Below, in pieces: positions 1 to 11,541 of a DNA stretch of 64,000 bases. This DNA is from Sitta carolinensis (taxonomy: Eukaryota; Chordata; Aves; Passeriformes; Sittidae). The DNA is taken from positions 112,291,108 to 112,355,107 of the forward strand of contig CM063283.1 in the NCBI GenBank assembly GCA_032173965.1, written 5' to 3'. How positions within the stretch are numbered: position 1 is the stretch's first letter; each line of letters begins with the position of its first letter. Both the position numbers and the translations under genes were made by a program. Under the pieces are notes generated by a model. The model searched no databases, was not told the DNA's origin, and was given only the letters and a program-made list of their open reading frames with translations.

Positions 1-973
1 TCTCCCCTGCCCAGCTGTGGAGGGAAGTGATAGAAGGGTTTTGGTGAGTGCAGCACCCAGCCAGGGTCCACCCACTACACCACCCCTCATGTACAACCAC
101 TGCAAAATTAAATTGTTCCTCTTTTAACGAGGAGACCCTCCATTAAAAACCCCCTTCTCTTTAGGTTTCCTCATTCCCAAGCAGCAAGCCCAATCCCAGC
201 CAGAGCCCTTGCACGCAGAAAAACATTTGTTTGCAGAGAATAATTCCTCCACGGTGTTTGTCACATATTTATTTTGTCTCAGCACCATAGAAAGGGGTCT
301 TGTTGCTGACTCAGAAGGAGCTCATTACAGAAAGACTTCACCTTTCAGCTGCAAAGGATGTTTCCTTGAAATGATAATGTAATGAGTGTTAGATCAGCCC
401 CGTGTAGCCGTTAGGCGATTCTTTTGATCGGCTGGAAATGCATTTGTTAAAAAGCTACTTTATTGATTTCCTGGCTGGTTTTTTGTACTGTTTGGATCAT
501 CTGTACACACACACGCGCACACATCACATTTTTTTACCACTTCAAAGCTGTTAATAAATTCACACTACTCAGGAGATTGAACACGAAATGGAGTGAACTC
601 TTTCTGTGGAGAACTGTGCTGTTCCAACTCTGATGGAAGGAGTCCTAGCAGCACGCTGAGTGTCTCCTTTAGGATGTTTTTAAAACAATCCTCCACAAAG
701 AGAGAAAAGTATGCTAAAGTGAAGGAATATTGCTCCTGGGGATATAAACATAGTGAGGGGTTGTGATTAAGGTTTTGAGTAAATCCAGAGGAGAAGATAT
801 GGCTGAGTTTGTAGAGGCTCAGTGTAGATCTTCTTCCCTGCTAACCTGTCTGCATTTGCATTTCCCACTTCATTGTTTTTATGATGTATTTGCAGGAAAA
901 GTTTAGACACACTGAGTGTTAAAGTGAAATGTGCTTCTACTGCTAAAGCTATGCAAAATATGTCTAGCTACAT
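1..973. other. Non-coding single-copy stretch at left edge
   Basis: No gene is visible. The sequence is AT-rich and stops are frequent in all six frames. The only repeat is a short, imperfect CA run at about 505-527 (CACACACACGCGCACACA). The first 90 bases are more GC-rich and may be the tail of something cut by the window edge, but I cannot name it. Confidence 0.6.
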
Positions 974-1162
974 CACAGAATCAGAATCATGGAATCATTG
1001 AGGTTGGAAAAGACCTCCAAGACCACCAAGTCCAACCCGTGACCCATCCCCACAGCACTGAGTGCCACCTCCAGCCTTCCTTGGACACTCCAGGGATGGG
1101 CACTCCAAACCTCCCTGGGCAGCCCCTGCCAAGGCCTGAACACCTTTTCCAGCAAGAAACAT
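974..1162 (-). mobile_element. CR1 LINE fragment, 3' end
   Basis: The + strand shows the reverse complement of a CR1 3' terminus: CACAGAATCAGAATCATGGAATC, then a 'gaggttggaaaagacctcc aagacc' block, then the conserved 'stretch ending in cctgggcagccc'. It is a 5'-truncated copy (about 190 bp) with no reverse transcriptase coding left. The open frames across it are shadows. The tail is marked by a repeated AGAATCA-type octamer, as is usual for CR1. Confidence 0.92.
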
Positions 1163-1887
1163 CCTGGCCTTTGTTGGCCTTGAATCTCTCACAGTTTCAG
1201 AAGTAGGTGATTGTGCTTAATGTGGTTTTTAATGATAAAAGTTTTAAGATATTTTATCTTCTTTTTGTTTCATTCATTATGTCTTCGGTTTAGCTTGCTA
1301 ACCTGCTGATATTCTTTTGGGATCACAAATATGGGGAGCTCTTCTTGAATTGTTTAGATGAGCCTTGTGACTGGAACTCTTATGGAACTGTTTGAAGTTC
1401 TGTGTTGTAATTTGTCATTGATTCTCTGGCTAAGGACACTCATCCTTCGTTTCCTCCCTCTGAGCAGAGTTGCTAACCTGTATTTCATACCAAGGTGATG
1501 TCAGTGTTATCAGGAAACTTTTACACCTCTGTGATGTCTCTGAAATAAAATCTACAATTTGCCAATGTATTTATGAGGCCATTCAAAGGATCACACTGCT
1601 TAATTGAATGTTTGGCTTTGGCAAAGTCCAGGTACGTTATCAAATCACAAGATGCTGTCCTGAGATGAATTTTAAGGGCTTTTTTCAGATGTTTAAATAA
1701 AAATGCCCAAAATGAAGCTTTCCAGTCCTGCGAAATTATTGCAGTTATCAGGTATGAAATTATGAAAATTAAATTACTAAAGAGGACTTCAGCATATTGT
1801 CAGTATTTTTGCATAAATATTCACATATGTTCAGCATCCTAGGAACACTGAATAGAAATATTTAGCAGAAACCATTTAAATTTCCAT
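1163..1887. other. Non-coding single-copy stretch
   Basis: AT-rich sequence with no long frame, no simple repeat and no recognisable transposon. Confidence 0.6.
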
Positions 1888-1983
1888 ACCTGGTTCCTCT
1901 ATCTATAAAATGGGGATAATAGACTTCCTTGCCTCTCAAAAGGATTGTGAAAATAAATATATTAAAGATTGCAAAGAACTGGT
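1888..1983 (+). mobile_element. MIR-like SINE fossil (3' half)
   Basis: The segment follows the 3' half of the MIR/CORE-SINE consensus in order: a TTCCTC-ATCT motif, the hallmark 'ataaaatggggataatag', a CCTTGCCTC block, GGATTGTGAAAATAAAT (MIR: GGTTGTTGTGAGGATTAAAT) and GCAAAGAACTGG (MIR: GTAAAGCGCTTAG). The tRNA-like head is not visible. MIRs are ancient amniote-wide elements and are rare and decayed in birds. The match is from memory of the consensus, so an L2 3' end, which shares this region, is an alternative. Confidence 0.7.
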
Positions 1984-2780
1984 GTATTATGGTAATTGAT
2001 ACCATATGCCTGACTAAGATAGCTGGGAACAATTTCTGAGGAGGCAGGAGTTTTATTCAGATTCCCAGAATCATTAATGGAGTAAAGGATCTTTAGAATT
2101 CTCCTGGTCCAGCTCCTCACAAGGAGCAGGGCTGGAAAATTTTCCCCTTCTCAATCTGAATGTTTGAATAGAAGGTATCTGACCTTGGAAAAGATTGAGG
2201 GTCATTAAAGTACTTTAAAAATTTTATTTCATTGGCAAAATTCAAACAAAGCCAGATAGAAAATAGAACAGTCTTTCAATTCTTGGAAAGGTACAGTGAG
2301 CAACACAGGACAGAGTTTGATGCTTTGTTTCTTTCATTTGTAAAGTCTTCAATATTAAAGTTTTTAGACTAATGACTTATGAAATTTGTTCAATGTTAAA
2401 ATTCCTTGCTTATTTACTCTTCAATTTTAGAAAGATCTACCCTGATGATTGCAATCCCAGAGCATTTTGATGTCAAAAATCAGTATTGTCATTGGAAGAT
2501 GAACCTATTTCACAGAAAAGTATTGCCAGTTTCTGTACTTTTGTTTATTCTTTTCCTTTAAAAAATAATTTTGATCTGTTTCTCCGAGGATGCTCCTTTA
2601 GTTACCTGAATTTGGATGTATTGATAGAATGAAGAAAACCACTGTTGTTTCCGAGGGAGGGTTTTATTTCTGGACTTGTGGCAGCTTTTTAAATACTTGA
2701 ATTTCTTCTTATAATCCCTCCTTGATCCCAGGAGTTTTATGTTAAAACATTCACAAAAATTTCAGACTAATCTTCTAGGC
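1984..2780. other. Non-coding stretch with possible old CR1 remnant
   Basis: Mostly single-copy AT-rich DNA. At about 2066-2150 there is a weak CR1-like string on the - strand (CCCAGAATCATTAATGG, then 'tcctggtccagctcctcac'), too diverged to annotate firmly as an element. Confidence 0.4.
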
Positions 2781-2976
2781 TAGTGGATGACAGGATCCAG
2801 TCAGTCTTTCAAGTTTATGCTCTTGTTGATGATCGAGGTCATTTCTGGGTGAAGCCTTTCCCAAGTGGCACTTGGGGACACGGCCTGGGGGTGAACGTGG
2901 TGGTGCTGGGGTGATGGTGGGACTGGACAATTCTGTCTCTTCTAACCTGGATGGTTCCCTGATTCTGTAAAAACAA
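2781..2976 (+). mobile_element. CR1 LINE fragment, 3' end
   Basis: Reads in the sense direction: 'gtggcacttggggacacgg', a GTGGTGGTGCTGGGGTGATGG block, 'gggactggacaattctgtc', TCTTCTAACCTGG and a terminal CTGATTCTGTAA. This is the typical end of a CR1. The 5' limit is uncertain because the first 75 bases are less similar. Truncated, with no coding capacity. Confidence 0.85.
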
Positions 2977-4097
2977 AAAGCAACCAACTCCCCCAATCTC
3001 AAAACTAATGTTGAGTTTTGGTAACTGTTTTCCTGAATATCTATATTAAACTATGATGGTTTTTTGAGAGAGTTATTCACCTGATGGGTGTACTTTTTAA
3101 AAAGGCATGGTAAGCCTATGATATTTTGATCAGTTGATCTGTTTGTACAGTTTCACCTTTCAGAGACCAAAGCATCACTTTTATAATGGATATTTTTACA
3201 CTTTGATCAGCTGTCACTGTCATTTCCCTATATTTCTTTTCAGATCATTGAGTCCTTCAGATATTTAATGGTCTGCAGAGAGCTTCTGCCCCATGTTTCT
3301 CTCTTTAGCTAAGCCTCATTAAGTATATAAAATATATTTATATATTCTCACTGTTTCTTTTCCATATAAAAAGTTGCTTTCTTGTGACAGGTGTGTCAGG
3401 AGCATAATGCAGTATATGACCCTAAAATGGGATTAATGCCCCATCTCCCTCTCTCTTGGATAATACCCAAACTGGGAAGAATTTTTTTCAACCAGTCCTT
3501 CAAAGCAGAGGGGTTCATGAGCTTTGGAAATCAACTCAGACAATGTATAATTATTCTGAAGCAAAACAAAACTTGTTTTGTTCTACTAAATCTAGTTTCT
3601 CTTTTTTTGTTTGTTTGTGGTGGGGTTTTGTTAGGTTTGGGTTTTTTTTATTTCTGGATTTAATACTACTGCTACTTCATCCTCCTGTTTGTCCTCCTCA
3701 CTGTCTGAACTATGTGGGGAACACTGTGCATTTCCCACTGGAAAATAGGGATGGTATGAGGCTGTGTTATCCTGTGTTTGTTAAAACTGCTGTCAATTTT
3801 GTTCTGACAACTGGAAATTGCCGTGTGTCTGATCAGGTTACAAACACCAAGGGCTGTTCAGGAGCGTGTGCTGTGGCTCAGAAAGAAACCAGAGGGAATG
3901 CTAAGTAGGGTTTCAAGCGAGTGTGTTAACTGACAGCGAGGGGGAGGGAGGGAGCAGCATCACCTCTGAGTGATGTGTGGTGACTGCTGAAGGAGCTGGA
4001 AGGTGGCACGTTCAGCAAAGCACCTGCAGCCCCGAAAGGGTCTGGATCTCAAAGGCTGCAAAGCTCTCAGTGCTCAAGAAGAGATGAGAAATTAAAT
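2977..4097. other. Non-coding stretch with a GT-rich tract
   Basis: Single-copy AT-rich DNA. A tract at about 3600-3655 is nearly all T and G (TTTGTTTGTTTG followed by GGGGTTTTG and TTTGGG). A frame of 150 codons crosses this tract (3456-3908) but shows no family features. From 3930 to 4090 the sequence becomes more GC-rich and purine-rich (GGGGGAGGGAGGGAG at about 3938). Confidence 0.55.
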
Positions 4098-4545
4098 CAT
4101 GGAATCATAGAATGGTTTGGAGTAGAGGAGACCTTCCAAGGTGGTCTAGTCCCACCCTGCAATGATCAAGGGCAGCTTCAACCAGATCAGGCTCCTCAAG
4201 GTCCCACCCAGCCTGATTTTGAGTGTTCCAGGGATGGGGCATCCACCATCTCTCTGAGCAGCATGTCCCAGTGTTCCACTACACTTGGAGAAAATTTTTC
4301 TTGTATCTAATCTGAATCATTTAGTTTAAAGTCATTATCTCATGTCTATCAGTATTAGCTCTTTGACCCTGCTCCAACAGGTCCATGATTTTTCTTGGAC
4401 TGAGGACTCCAGAGATGGATGCAGTACTCCAGGTGGGATCTCACCAGAGTAGAACAGAGCTGCAGAATCACCTCCCTCAGGAGACTCTTTAAGTCTCTCT
4501 AGTGATTTCTTCTGCAATAAAAAGGTTTTCTTGATCGACACTAAA
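4098..4545 (-). mobile_element. CR1 LINE fragment, about 450 bp
   Basis: Starts on + with ATGGAATCATAGAATGGTTTGG (inverted 3' terminus), followed by 'ctagtcccaccctgcaatg', 'gatggggcatccacc', the 'ttcttgtatctaatctgaat' block and, at 4415-4485, 'actccaggtgggatctcacc' plus CAGAATCACCTCCCT, all in the CR1 order seen from the - strand. It is longer than most copies here and reaches the region just 3' of the ORF2 end. The 68-codon - frame at 4335-4541 lies inside it and is a shadow. Confidence 0.92.
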
Positions 4546-4573
4546 TTTGCATTTCCACTTCAGACCCAGGACA

Positions 4574-4712
4574 GAAGGAGCTGCTTAAGTTCTTGAGCTG
4601 TTCCTAAGTGTGTCAAAATGAAGGAACTGCTTTAGCTCTTGAACTGATCCTGAGTGTGTCAAAATGAAGGAACTGCTTTAGCTCTTGAACTGATCCTGAG
4701 TGTGTCAAAATC
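4574..4712. repeat. 46-bp tandem repeat, about 3 copies
   Basis: The unit begins CTGCTTTAGCTCTTGAACTG and ends in TGTGTCAAAATGAAGGAA. Copies start at 4581, 4627 and 4673, exactly 46 bp apart. Copies 2 and 3 are nearly identical. Copy 1 differs at a few sites (TTAAGTT, GAGCTGTTCC, TAAG) and copy 3 loses the repeat after TCAAAAT. This suggests an old duplication followed by a recent one. It directly follows the truncated end of the CR1 at 4098-4545. Confidence 0.9.
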
Positions 4713-5700
4713 AGTAGTCTGCAATCAGCACTGGTGAGATCATGGCTGAAACTGTGTGTCACTCAGTCTCTGTGCCAAAAAGATTGTAGCAAATTAGAGC
4801 TCAGACAAAAACGTTAAGGAGAGCTCCCAGGGAATCTGACATCCTGAAAATGCACTTCACTATGAATAAATAAACGAGCAGGATCTATCTTGCCTATCAT
4901 AGACAATGTTTACCTTTCAAGAATGATTTTAACATGAAATAAGTATACACTTAAGGAAAAGCTTTGTTAATTTCAGGAAAGTGCAAAGAAATCTGGAAAC
5001 TATGGCTTTGAGAGTTAGAGTGCTTGAAAATGTTTAATTTTTAGAGTGTCTCCTAGGCCAAAGGTAGCCTGGGCTGATATGATTGTTGGAATACATTGGG
5101 AAGATCATTTCTCTACTCTCTTCTCTCTCAGTCCATTCCTCGGTAACCTTCTAAAAGGTGAGCTTAGGACAGCTAAGGGTAGTGGAGACAATGCCAAAAT
5201 CCCTGAGGCAGAATTCCTGCCCACTGTGATAGGAGAGGTGAGGTTAGATGCTGATAATGTTCATGAGAAATGTTCTTATGTAGGTTAATTGCTCTCTCAA
5301 AACAAGGCTAAGAGTGTTTTCTATTCCACCTGGCCTTTTTCCAATTTTCTTAATGTAATCAAAGTTGCATCAGAGTGAGCAGAATGATTGCAGCCAACTT
5401 AAATGGCTGTTAGATAGGGCTCAGTGGCCACATCTCCTCTGGTAAATAAAACAGCGGCAGGGAGTGAGGTGCAGTGCCAGGCTGTCCTGTGCTGACTCTG
5501 CAAACACTGCCTGGTCCTCACTGGGCTCTAGGGCAGGACTTTGGCCAGGGCCAGACAGATATTACAGCTCAGAGGAGACCAGGGGCTTCCCCAGCACACA
5601 GCTGGGACAGGACTGCCCCAGTGTGGGTCCTGCTATCACCCAAGATACCACTCAAAGCACATGAGAAATCCCATTTTTATTTCACTGAATCCCATTTGTT
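4713..5700. other. Non-coding single-copy stretch
   Basis: No repeat family is recognised. Short frames occur at 5046-5288 and 5464-5749, but none has domain-like features. Confidence 0.55.
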
Positions 5701-5850
5701 GACTCCCAGTCCCTGGAGGTCTCCAAGGCCAGGCTGGATGTGGCTCTGAGTAACCTGGTCTGGCTGAAGATGTCCCTGCACCCAGCAGGCTTTTGGAACT
5801 GGATGGCTCTTAATGCCCCTCCCATTCCCAAACTGTTCTATGATTCCATG
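5701..5850 (+). mobile_element. CR1 LINE fragment, 3' end
   Basis: Sense orientation: CCTGGAGGTCTCCAAGGCCAGG, 'ctggatgtggctctgag', 'aacctggtctggctgaag', 'ttggaactggatggctctt' and the terminal TTCTATGATTCCATGA. Only about 150 bp remain after 5' truncation. Confidence 0.93.
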
Positions 5851-6327
5851 AGTATCATTTATGACCAAAATGGAAAAGGATGACTTAAAAAAAAATGAAT
5901 TCTGGGGTAATTTTGCTAGAAAGCACATTTCTGCTGGTGAGCAAGAGAGCAGCAGCTTGTCTCAAGAGCCTTACCAGCCCATGTCCTGCTGACTGAGTAC
6001 AAATACTGAGTGTTTGTCCAGCTTTGTTCTCACTTTTGTTTCATTGTGGAGCCATTTCTTGCCAGATAAGAAGTAGAGAAAGGACTGAAATCTAAACAAA
6101 TACATCTTTGGGAGAACAACCTGATGACTCAAAGGACTTGCTGCAGCCAGTTTAGCATGTTCTTGGGCTGAGAATTGCTATTAATATCTGTCTGAATATT
6201 TTTCCCTCTGTTTGTGCCTTTTTTTTTTTTCTGTATGAACCCAGTCTTCCTGAAATCAACACTAAAGAAAAAAAAGGCAAAGCAGACCTCTTCTGTAAAC
6301 AGCAGAATTGAGCAGTCTATGGCCAAA
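5851..6327. other. Non-coding single-copy stretch
   Basis: AT-rich spacer between two same-strand CR1 fragments. It contains a T run near 6219-6231 and nothing else recognisable. Confidence 0.6.
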
Positions 6328-6774
6328 GAAGGGCAAGAGAGCTGGGAAAGGGTCTGGGAAACATCTCATCCTATGAGGAAGAACTGAGGGAGCTGGGGGT
6401 GTTTATCTGGAGCAGGAGAGGCTCGGAGGGGACCTTGATGCTCCCCACAACTCCCTGACAGGAGGGGTAGTGAGATGGGGCTTGACATCTTCTGCTGAGT
6501 CCCAAGTGAAAGGATGAGAGGAAATGACCTTAAATTGAATCAGGGAAGTTCAGTTTAGGTATTGGAAAGAGTGAGAAAAAGAGTGAAAGATCACACTGAA
6601 AGAGTGATCAGGCACTGGAATAAGTTTCCCAGAGAGTTGGAGTCACCATCTTCAGTGTTCCAGAGGTGTCTGGATGTGGCCTTTAGGGGCATGGGTTTTT
6701 GGGGGATGGTGGTGGTGAAGTGACAGTGGAAATGGAGGATCCTGAAAGTCTCTTCCAACTTTGATTTTATGGAG
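6328..6774 (+). mobile_element. CR1 LINE fragment, about 445 bp
   Basis: Begins in the CR1 segment 'tcctatgaggaagaactgag', then 'ggagctgggggtgtttatc', 'ggagaggctcggaggggacc', 'ccagagagttggagtcacc', 'gtgtctggatgtggcc' and ends with CTCTTCCAACTTTGATTTTATGG. Around 6560-6605 the internal string GAGTGAAAGATCA is partly duplicated, a small local change. Same strand as the copy at 5701-5850 and opposite to those at 4098 and 7906. Confidence 0.92.
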
Positions 6775-7905
6775 CACTGAGCAGTTGAGCTTGTGCCCCT
6801 TTTTCAGTCACAAAAGTAACTTAACAAAACACTGCAATTACATCTCTGATTACTCTTTAAAGGCTTATGAGGTATTGTCTAAATTCATGGGATTTGACAA
6901 GGGTGAAGCTGAAATACCTCATTTAAAATGTTAAAAAAAATCCCAGATGAAATAGTCTAACAGTGACTCAGGGAATCAGATACATTTTCACTATTCCATA
7001 GAGACTTCTTAGTTGCAGAAGATGGTTTGTTAATGAATATGTGAAATCCTGGGACCACTCCTTTTTTATAGACTCCATTTTCACAAATTCTTTTCACTCA
7101 CAAATACATTGTAAACTTAGTTTTACCTCTGCCTTTCAAACCCATAGGAAATGCTTTCTGAAAAGAAAGAATAGAGCTCAAGGCCAGAAACCTGTCAGTA
7201 TTATAATGAGGAGATGCTTTGTGCTTCCTAACCCTTTCTGTCTCCAAGGGAATGTTTTCTCCTCCAAGGTGAAATTTTGGAGGGCAAGTGCATGTGCATG
7301 TGCACACATAAATGCTAATGACAAAGGCTCAGCACCAAATCCTGTTCCTTCCCCCCACCTACAGCTAAAACACACTGGATTCACAGGCAGAGTCTCCTGC
7401 AGTTCATACTTGCCTGGAAAATGGCCACGGTTTAGAACTCACTGACCCAGAAATGGGAGAAACAAAATCAATCAGTGAGTCTGTGGCAGCGAATCTGACA
7501 AATCCCAGTGCTCTGCTGGCATGGGTGATGTTCTCTGCTTGCAGGTTCAGCCTTAATGATAACACCAGTGGTGGTTGTGAGACAAAATTGGAATGAGAAT
7601 GTTGTATCCTTGCTGACTCTTTCCCCATGTTCTGCAATCACTGGAAACAGATGTGGGTAAACAAAATTCTCAGAGCTCGTTTAAGTGCTTGTGAAGGCTT
7701 TGCTAAAGGAGGACAACAGCCCTTGTGCTTAATTCCTTGAAGGATCAGTGAAACTAAATGATAGCATTCTCAAATCTTAATCCTTTCCTTTTTCTTAATT
7801 TTATAGAGGAGGACATGTCTTGGGTTTTGTTTTGCTGGGCTTGTTTTTTGCCATGCAAGTGATTTGGACGAGTGTATTGTACGTGTATTTATATAATATT
7901 TCTCT
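6775..7905. other. Non-coding single-copy stretch
   Basis: No gene is recognised. At 7286-7309 there is a short alternating purine-pyrimidine run (GTGCATGTGCATGTGCACAC). A 134-codon + frame (7041-7445) overlaps several - frames and has no recognisable features. Confidence 0.55.
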
Positions 7906-8365
7906 AAGAATCATAGAAGGACTTGGCTTGGAAGGGACTTTTAAAATCATGCAGTTCCACCTGACTGCTGTGGGCAGGGTCACCTCCCACTGTCCCAGGT
8001 TGCTCCAAGCCCCAGTGTCCAGCCTGGCCTGGGGCACTGCCAGGGATCCAGGGGCAGCCACAGCTGCTCTGGCAATTCCAGCCCAGCCCCTGCCCACCTT
8101 CCAGGGAACAATTCCTGCCCCCAATCCCAGCCAATCCCACTCTGCAGCCATTCCCTGGGTGCTGTGCCTGCAGCCCTTGGCAATTGTCTCTCTCCAGGGC
8201 TCCTGCAAGGCCACCCTGAGCTCAGCCCAAAGCTTGTCCTGTGCAGCTGAACAATCCCAGCTGTGCCAGCCTTTCCTCCCAGCACAGCTGCTCCAGCCTC
8301 TGCTCCTCCTGCTCCCTGCTCTGGGCTCTCCCCAGCAGCTCCAGCTCTTCCCTGGGCTGTTCTCT
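7906..8365 (-). mobile_element. CR1 LINE fragment, about 460 bp
   Basis: The + strand starts with AATCATAGAAGGACTTGGCTTGG, then 'cctcccactgtcccagg', 'gtgtccagcctggcc', 'ctggcaattccagccc', 'ccctgggtgctgtgcctg', 'gagctcagcccaaagc' and 'ctctccccagcagctcc', a known order for a GC-rich passerine CR1 read on the - strand. It explains the longest open frame of the window (210 codons, 7820-8452, +), which is only GC-rich antisense of the element. Confidence 0.93.
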
Positions 8366-10607
8366 GTTTATTCAGAGAGTCCCACGGTGGGAAGGCTCCC
8401 ACACCATGTACTTGGGCAGCTTTTGAGAAGGTTCCTGTTGGAATTAGCTTGAGAAAAGCAAATTCATGCATCTGGAAAGCAAAGTATGGCTGGTGCCAAC
8501 AACTCATCGTTCATATCACAGAAGTTGAGGAACTGCAAGTAGTTAAATTATGCTGGCAAATGAACCCTTTAAATGCCAGAAAGAGGAAAACATACTTTTC
8601 TAAAAATTCATGTGAGTGTTTTGATGCAGATAAATGTCCTCCCTAGCTTACTGAGGAAAATGCTACTGGTGTGTTGGGTGTGAGACTGGGATATATGGTG
8701 TATAAACATCGTGCACTTGTGTATGAACCTCTTTATCTCTGTGTCATTTTCTTTTCTTTCTGTCTCTTTACTCTCATTGTTTGCTGCCGGGACTGAATAA
8801 GAAGTTACCCTGCTCTAATAAATGGTATATGTACGTCTCACATCTTTTTGTTTTCTTTGCCTGGTCTTATTTTCCTATGGTGAATTTTGAGGAGCTATGT
8901 GTTTTCACCTAAATTGGGTAGATGTTCACACAAGGTAAAGAAATGACTGATTAACTTTGCAGTTTCTGTGTAAAACTATTTCTGACTCAATTGTTGTGAG
9001 AATGCAATAGTTCCTTTTTCTCCATTTCCCTAACTTGCAAATGTTGACTCATTTGAGGAGATGAATACACCTCTATTTGAATATTTCAACTTTGGGGGAA
9101 AAATTAACTGAATTGAGTGCCAGTGTAAATGTTTTCACATAAAAAAGGACGCATGCATGTGCAGGGAAAATGCATTAGAGTGACAGTAAGTGGCTGAATG
9201 CATCAAAAGGAATCAGATTTGACATACACTGAATTACGACAGCAGTATGTTAACTTTTTATATTGTGACTGGAAGGAAAAGAGATCTATCAGTATGCAAA
9301 TTGACTTCATGCTAAACCAAGCATCTTTAGTATGTAAAATTAAAGTGTGTGTATGAGGCTTGTAGTCCAATTCAGGTTCAAAGGGTTACTTTGAAGTAAC
9401 GTGTGTTGTATCAGCAGAAATTGTCATGGGCGGATATTGAGCAAACATCAGCTGGTACTGAGCTGCAGGAAAGGTGGGATATGCTGGTCTGTTTTATGAA
9501 GAAGCAAATTAAGAGTAACTTTTGACAAGATAACCAGGTGCTGTTTAAAAATATAGCAATATATCTAGAGAATAAGGTGGCTGGGGGTTGTAGGGAGGAG
9601 GAGCAGGCTTGGGATGAGCAGCAGAGGATGTCACACTTCAGCTCGGGTGACGGAAGCAGCTCTGTGTTCACAGATGCTGCACAAGCTGGCCGTGGTCACT
9701 CAGCCACATGGGAAATTCTGTGTACAGGGCCCTCCTGAGCAGGGAACATGGAGCTGGAATCAGGGATGGAGCAAATTGTGCATCAAAGGAGGCTGCAGCA
9801 GAAATAAGCACGAGAGCTTCTGCACTGCTCTGCTCTCCTCTGGAATCACAAAGAAGAAACAGAAATCAAAAATGCCCTTTGGAGCTTTTCTGGACTTGCT
9901 GATGCTGGAAGACAGGGATGGTGTAGCCTTCCAGAGTCTGAATGTTTCTATTCTGAGGGTGGCAGGGGAGCATTTCCTCTCAGCTTAGCACTGAGGAAAG
10001 CTGGGAAATGTTACTGTGCCGGCAACTGCGTGGCCACAGGAAATATAGCCCACAGCCAAACACCATAACTCTGTTTAACTCAGGGATGTTATTTTTGGAC
10101 CTGTCATGGTATCTGTCTCTTCTTGTTCTTTACCATACCTAATGACAGGAAAATGGCTACAGGGTGCCCTGCTTGCATGTTTTTCAGTGTCAGCGCAGTG
10201 CTCTCTGTGCTCTGGAAGCCTCTCTGTGCCAGCAAGAGGATGTTTCTCACCTGTGGTTTATTTTGCAGCCATAGGTGAGGGGTGCAAAATGGGGGTGACA
10301 TCAGCTTGATACTGCTCCTTCAGCTGGCTTCAGAACTCTGTGTAGAGAAAAGAGGACAGATGCATCCAGCTGGGATTTTTAGAAGCTGCCTGTTACAATG
10401 ATTCTGGGGGGAAGGAGGTTTCTGCTGCCTCAGTTCTAGGACAGAGCAGAGTTATTATCCCATTTAATTCCTCTTTATGCAGTCAGGAATGCCTGTCTTC
10501 CCTGGCAATAACAATTTGTTTTTATGGCACCTGCCTTGGGAGGCAGCCAGATTACTTTCCTATTGCCAACTTGGAATCTCTGCCTTATTGTACATCGCAT
10601 TTGGGTA

Positions 10608-10676
10608 TTAGGTTTGGTTTTTTTTGTGTTGGTTGGGTTTTTTTCTTTCTTTCTTTAATAAAAAACCCCAAACCAC
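10608..10676. repeat. GT-rich low-complexity tract with inverted repeat
   Basis: A T/G-only run (GGTTTGG then oligo-T) leads into three CTTT units. The arm TGGTTGGGTTTTTTT at 10630-10644 can pair with AAAAAACCCCAAACCA at 10660-10675, with two single-base bulges and a loop of about 15 bases. Confidence 0.7.
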
Positions 10677-11541
10677 TATAATAAAACAAACCAAACAGCA
10701 GAGTATTCTGATATAATGAATTTGCAAACAACAAAGTTTTTAGCAGTAGTGAAGAGTACCTCCTTGTAGTTATTTCTGGTGTGGATCTGTGTTCAGTAAA
10801 AAACCCCACAGCTCTGCTAAGATTGATAAACCCCTTCCCTGCTATTTATTTATTTTTAGAAATGGCTGTCTGCCTGCTGGGTACAGGATCTGAGGATCTG
10901 GAGTTGTGCCTCCAATAATTGCACCAAGCAGCCACTCAGTGAGTGGATTTAGCAGTGGCAGCACAGGTTAAATACAACCGGTGCTGGATGGTTTAATCAT
11001 TTGTCATATTACCTGCTCTTGCATTTTAAATGGTACTGACAATGCAGAATATTATCTTCCACATTTGATAGATAGAGTTGCTCAAATGATGCTTTGTGAT
11101 CCAAGTAAAACTGACAAGAGAATTACAAAGTACAAATAGAAAATAAACCTTCACTGGCCACAAATTGGGTGTGAGTTGTATACAATTTGAGGAAGGGAGT
11201 CTTCTCACTTGCTGCAAATGGTTTTTACATTCCAAATTCTTTCTTTTGCCTAATGAAAAATGCCTCATGCCTCATCAAACGTGCTTTACATCTGAGATCA
11301 GTGCACATTTAAACAAGAGTTAATTAAGTTAACAGGGTTTAGGAATGAACATAATGCACCGTTTGGAATTTTCATTCTGGCATGATTTGCATTTGGCTGA
11401 AACACCGTGTAATTGGCAAAGGCCCACGAAGGTGTGTTGCTCTTTTCATGCTCTAAATGAATGTTAACTATGCTCGGGGCTGTGGATGACTTAATTGGTT
11501 AATTTTTTCTGGACATCCCTTGAATATGGGTGTGTCCAAAG

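Noticed and set aside
1..95. GC-rich segment resembling an LTR or internal retroviral end
   Set aside because: It is cut by the window edge and I could not place it in any element with confidence.
7820..8452. Longest open frame, 210 codons on +
   Set aside because: It lies over a GC-rich CR1 fragment read antisense. The residues follow the repeat, not a protein family.
8740..8835. Pyrimidine-rich patch with CTAATAAATGG, like an LTR or gene 3' end
   Set aside because: There are no matching ends, no TATA box at the right distance and no upstream body. An AATAAA in AT-rich DNA is common.
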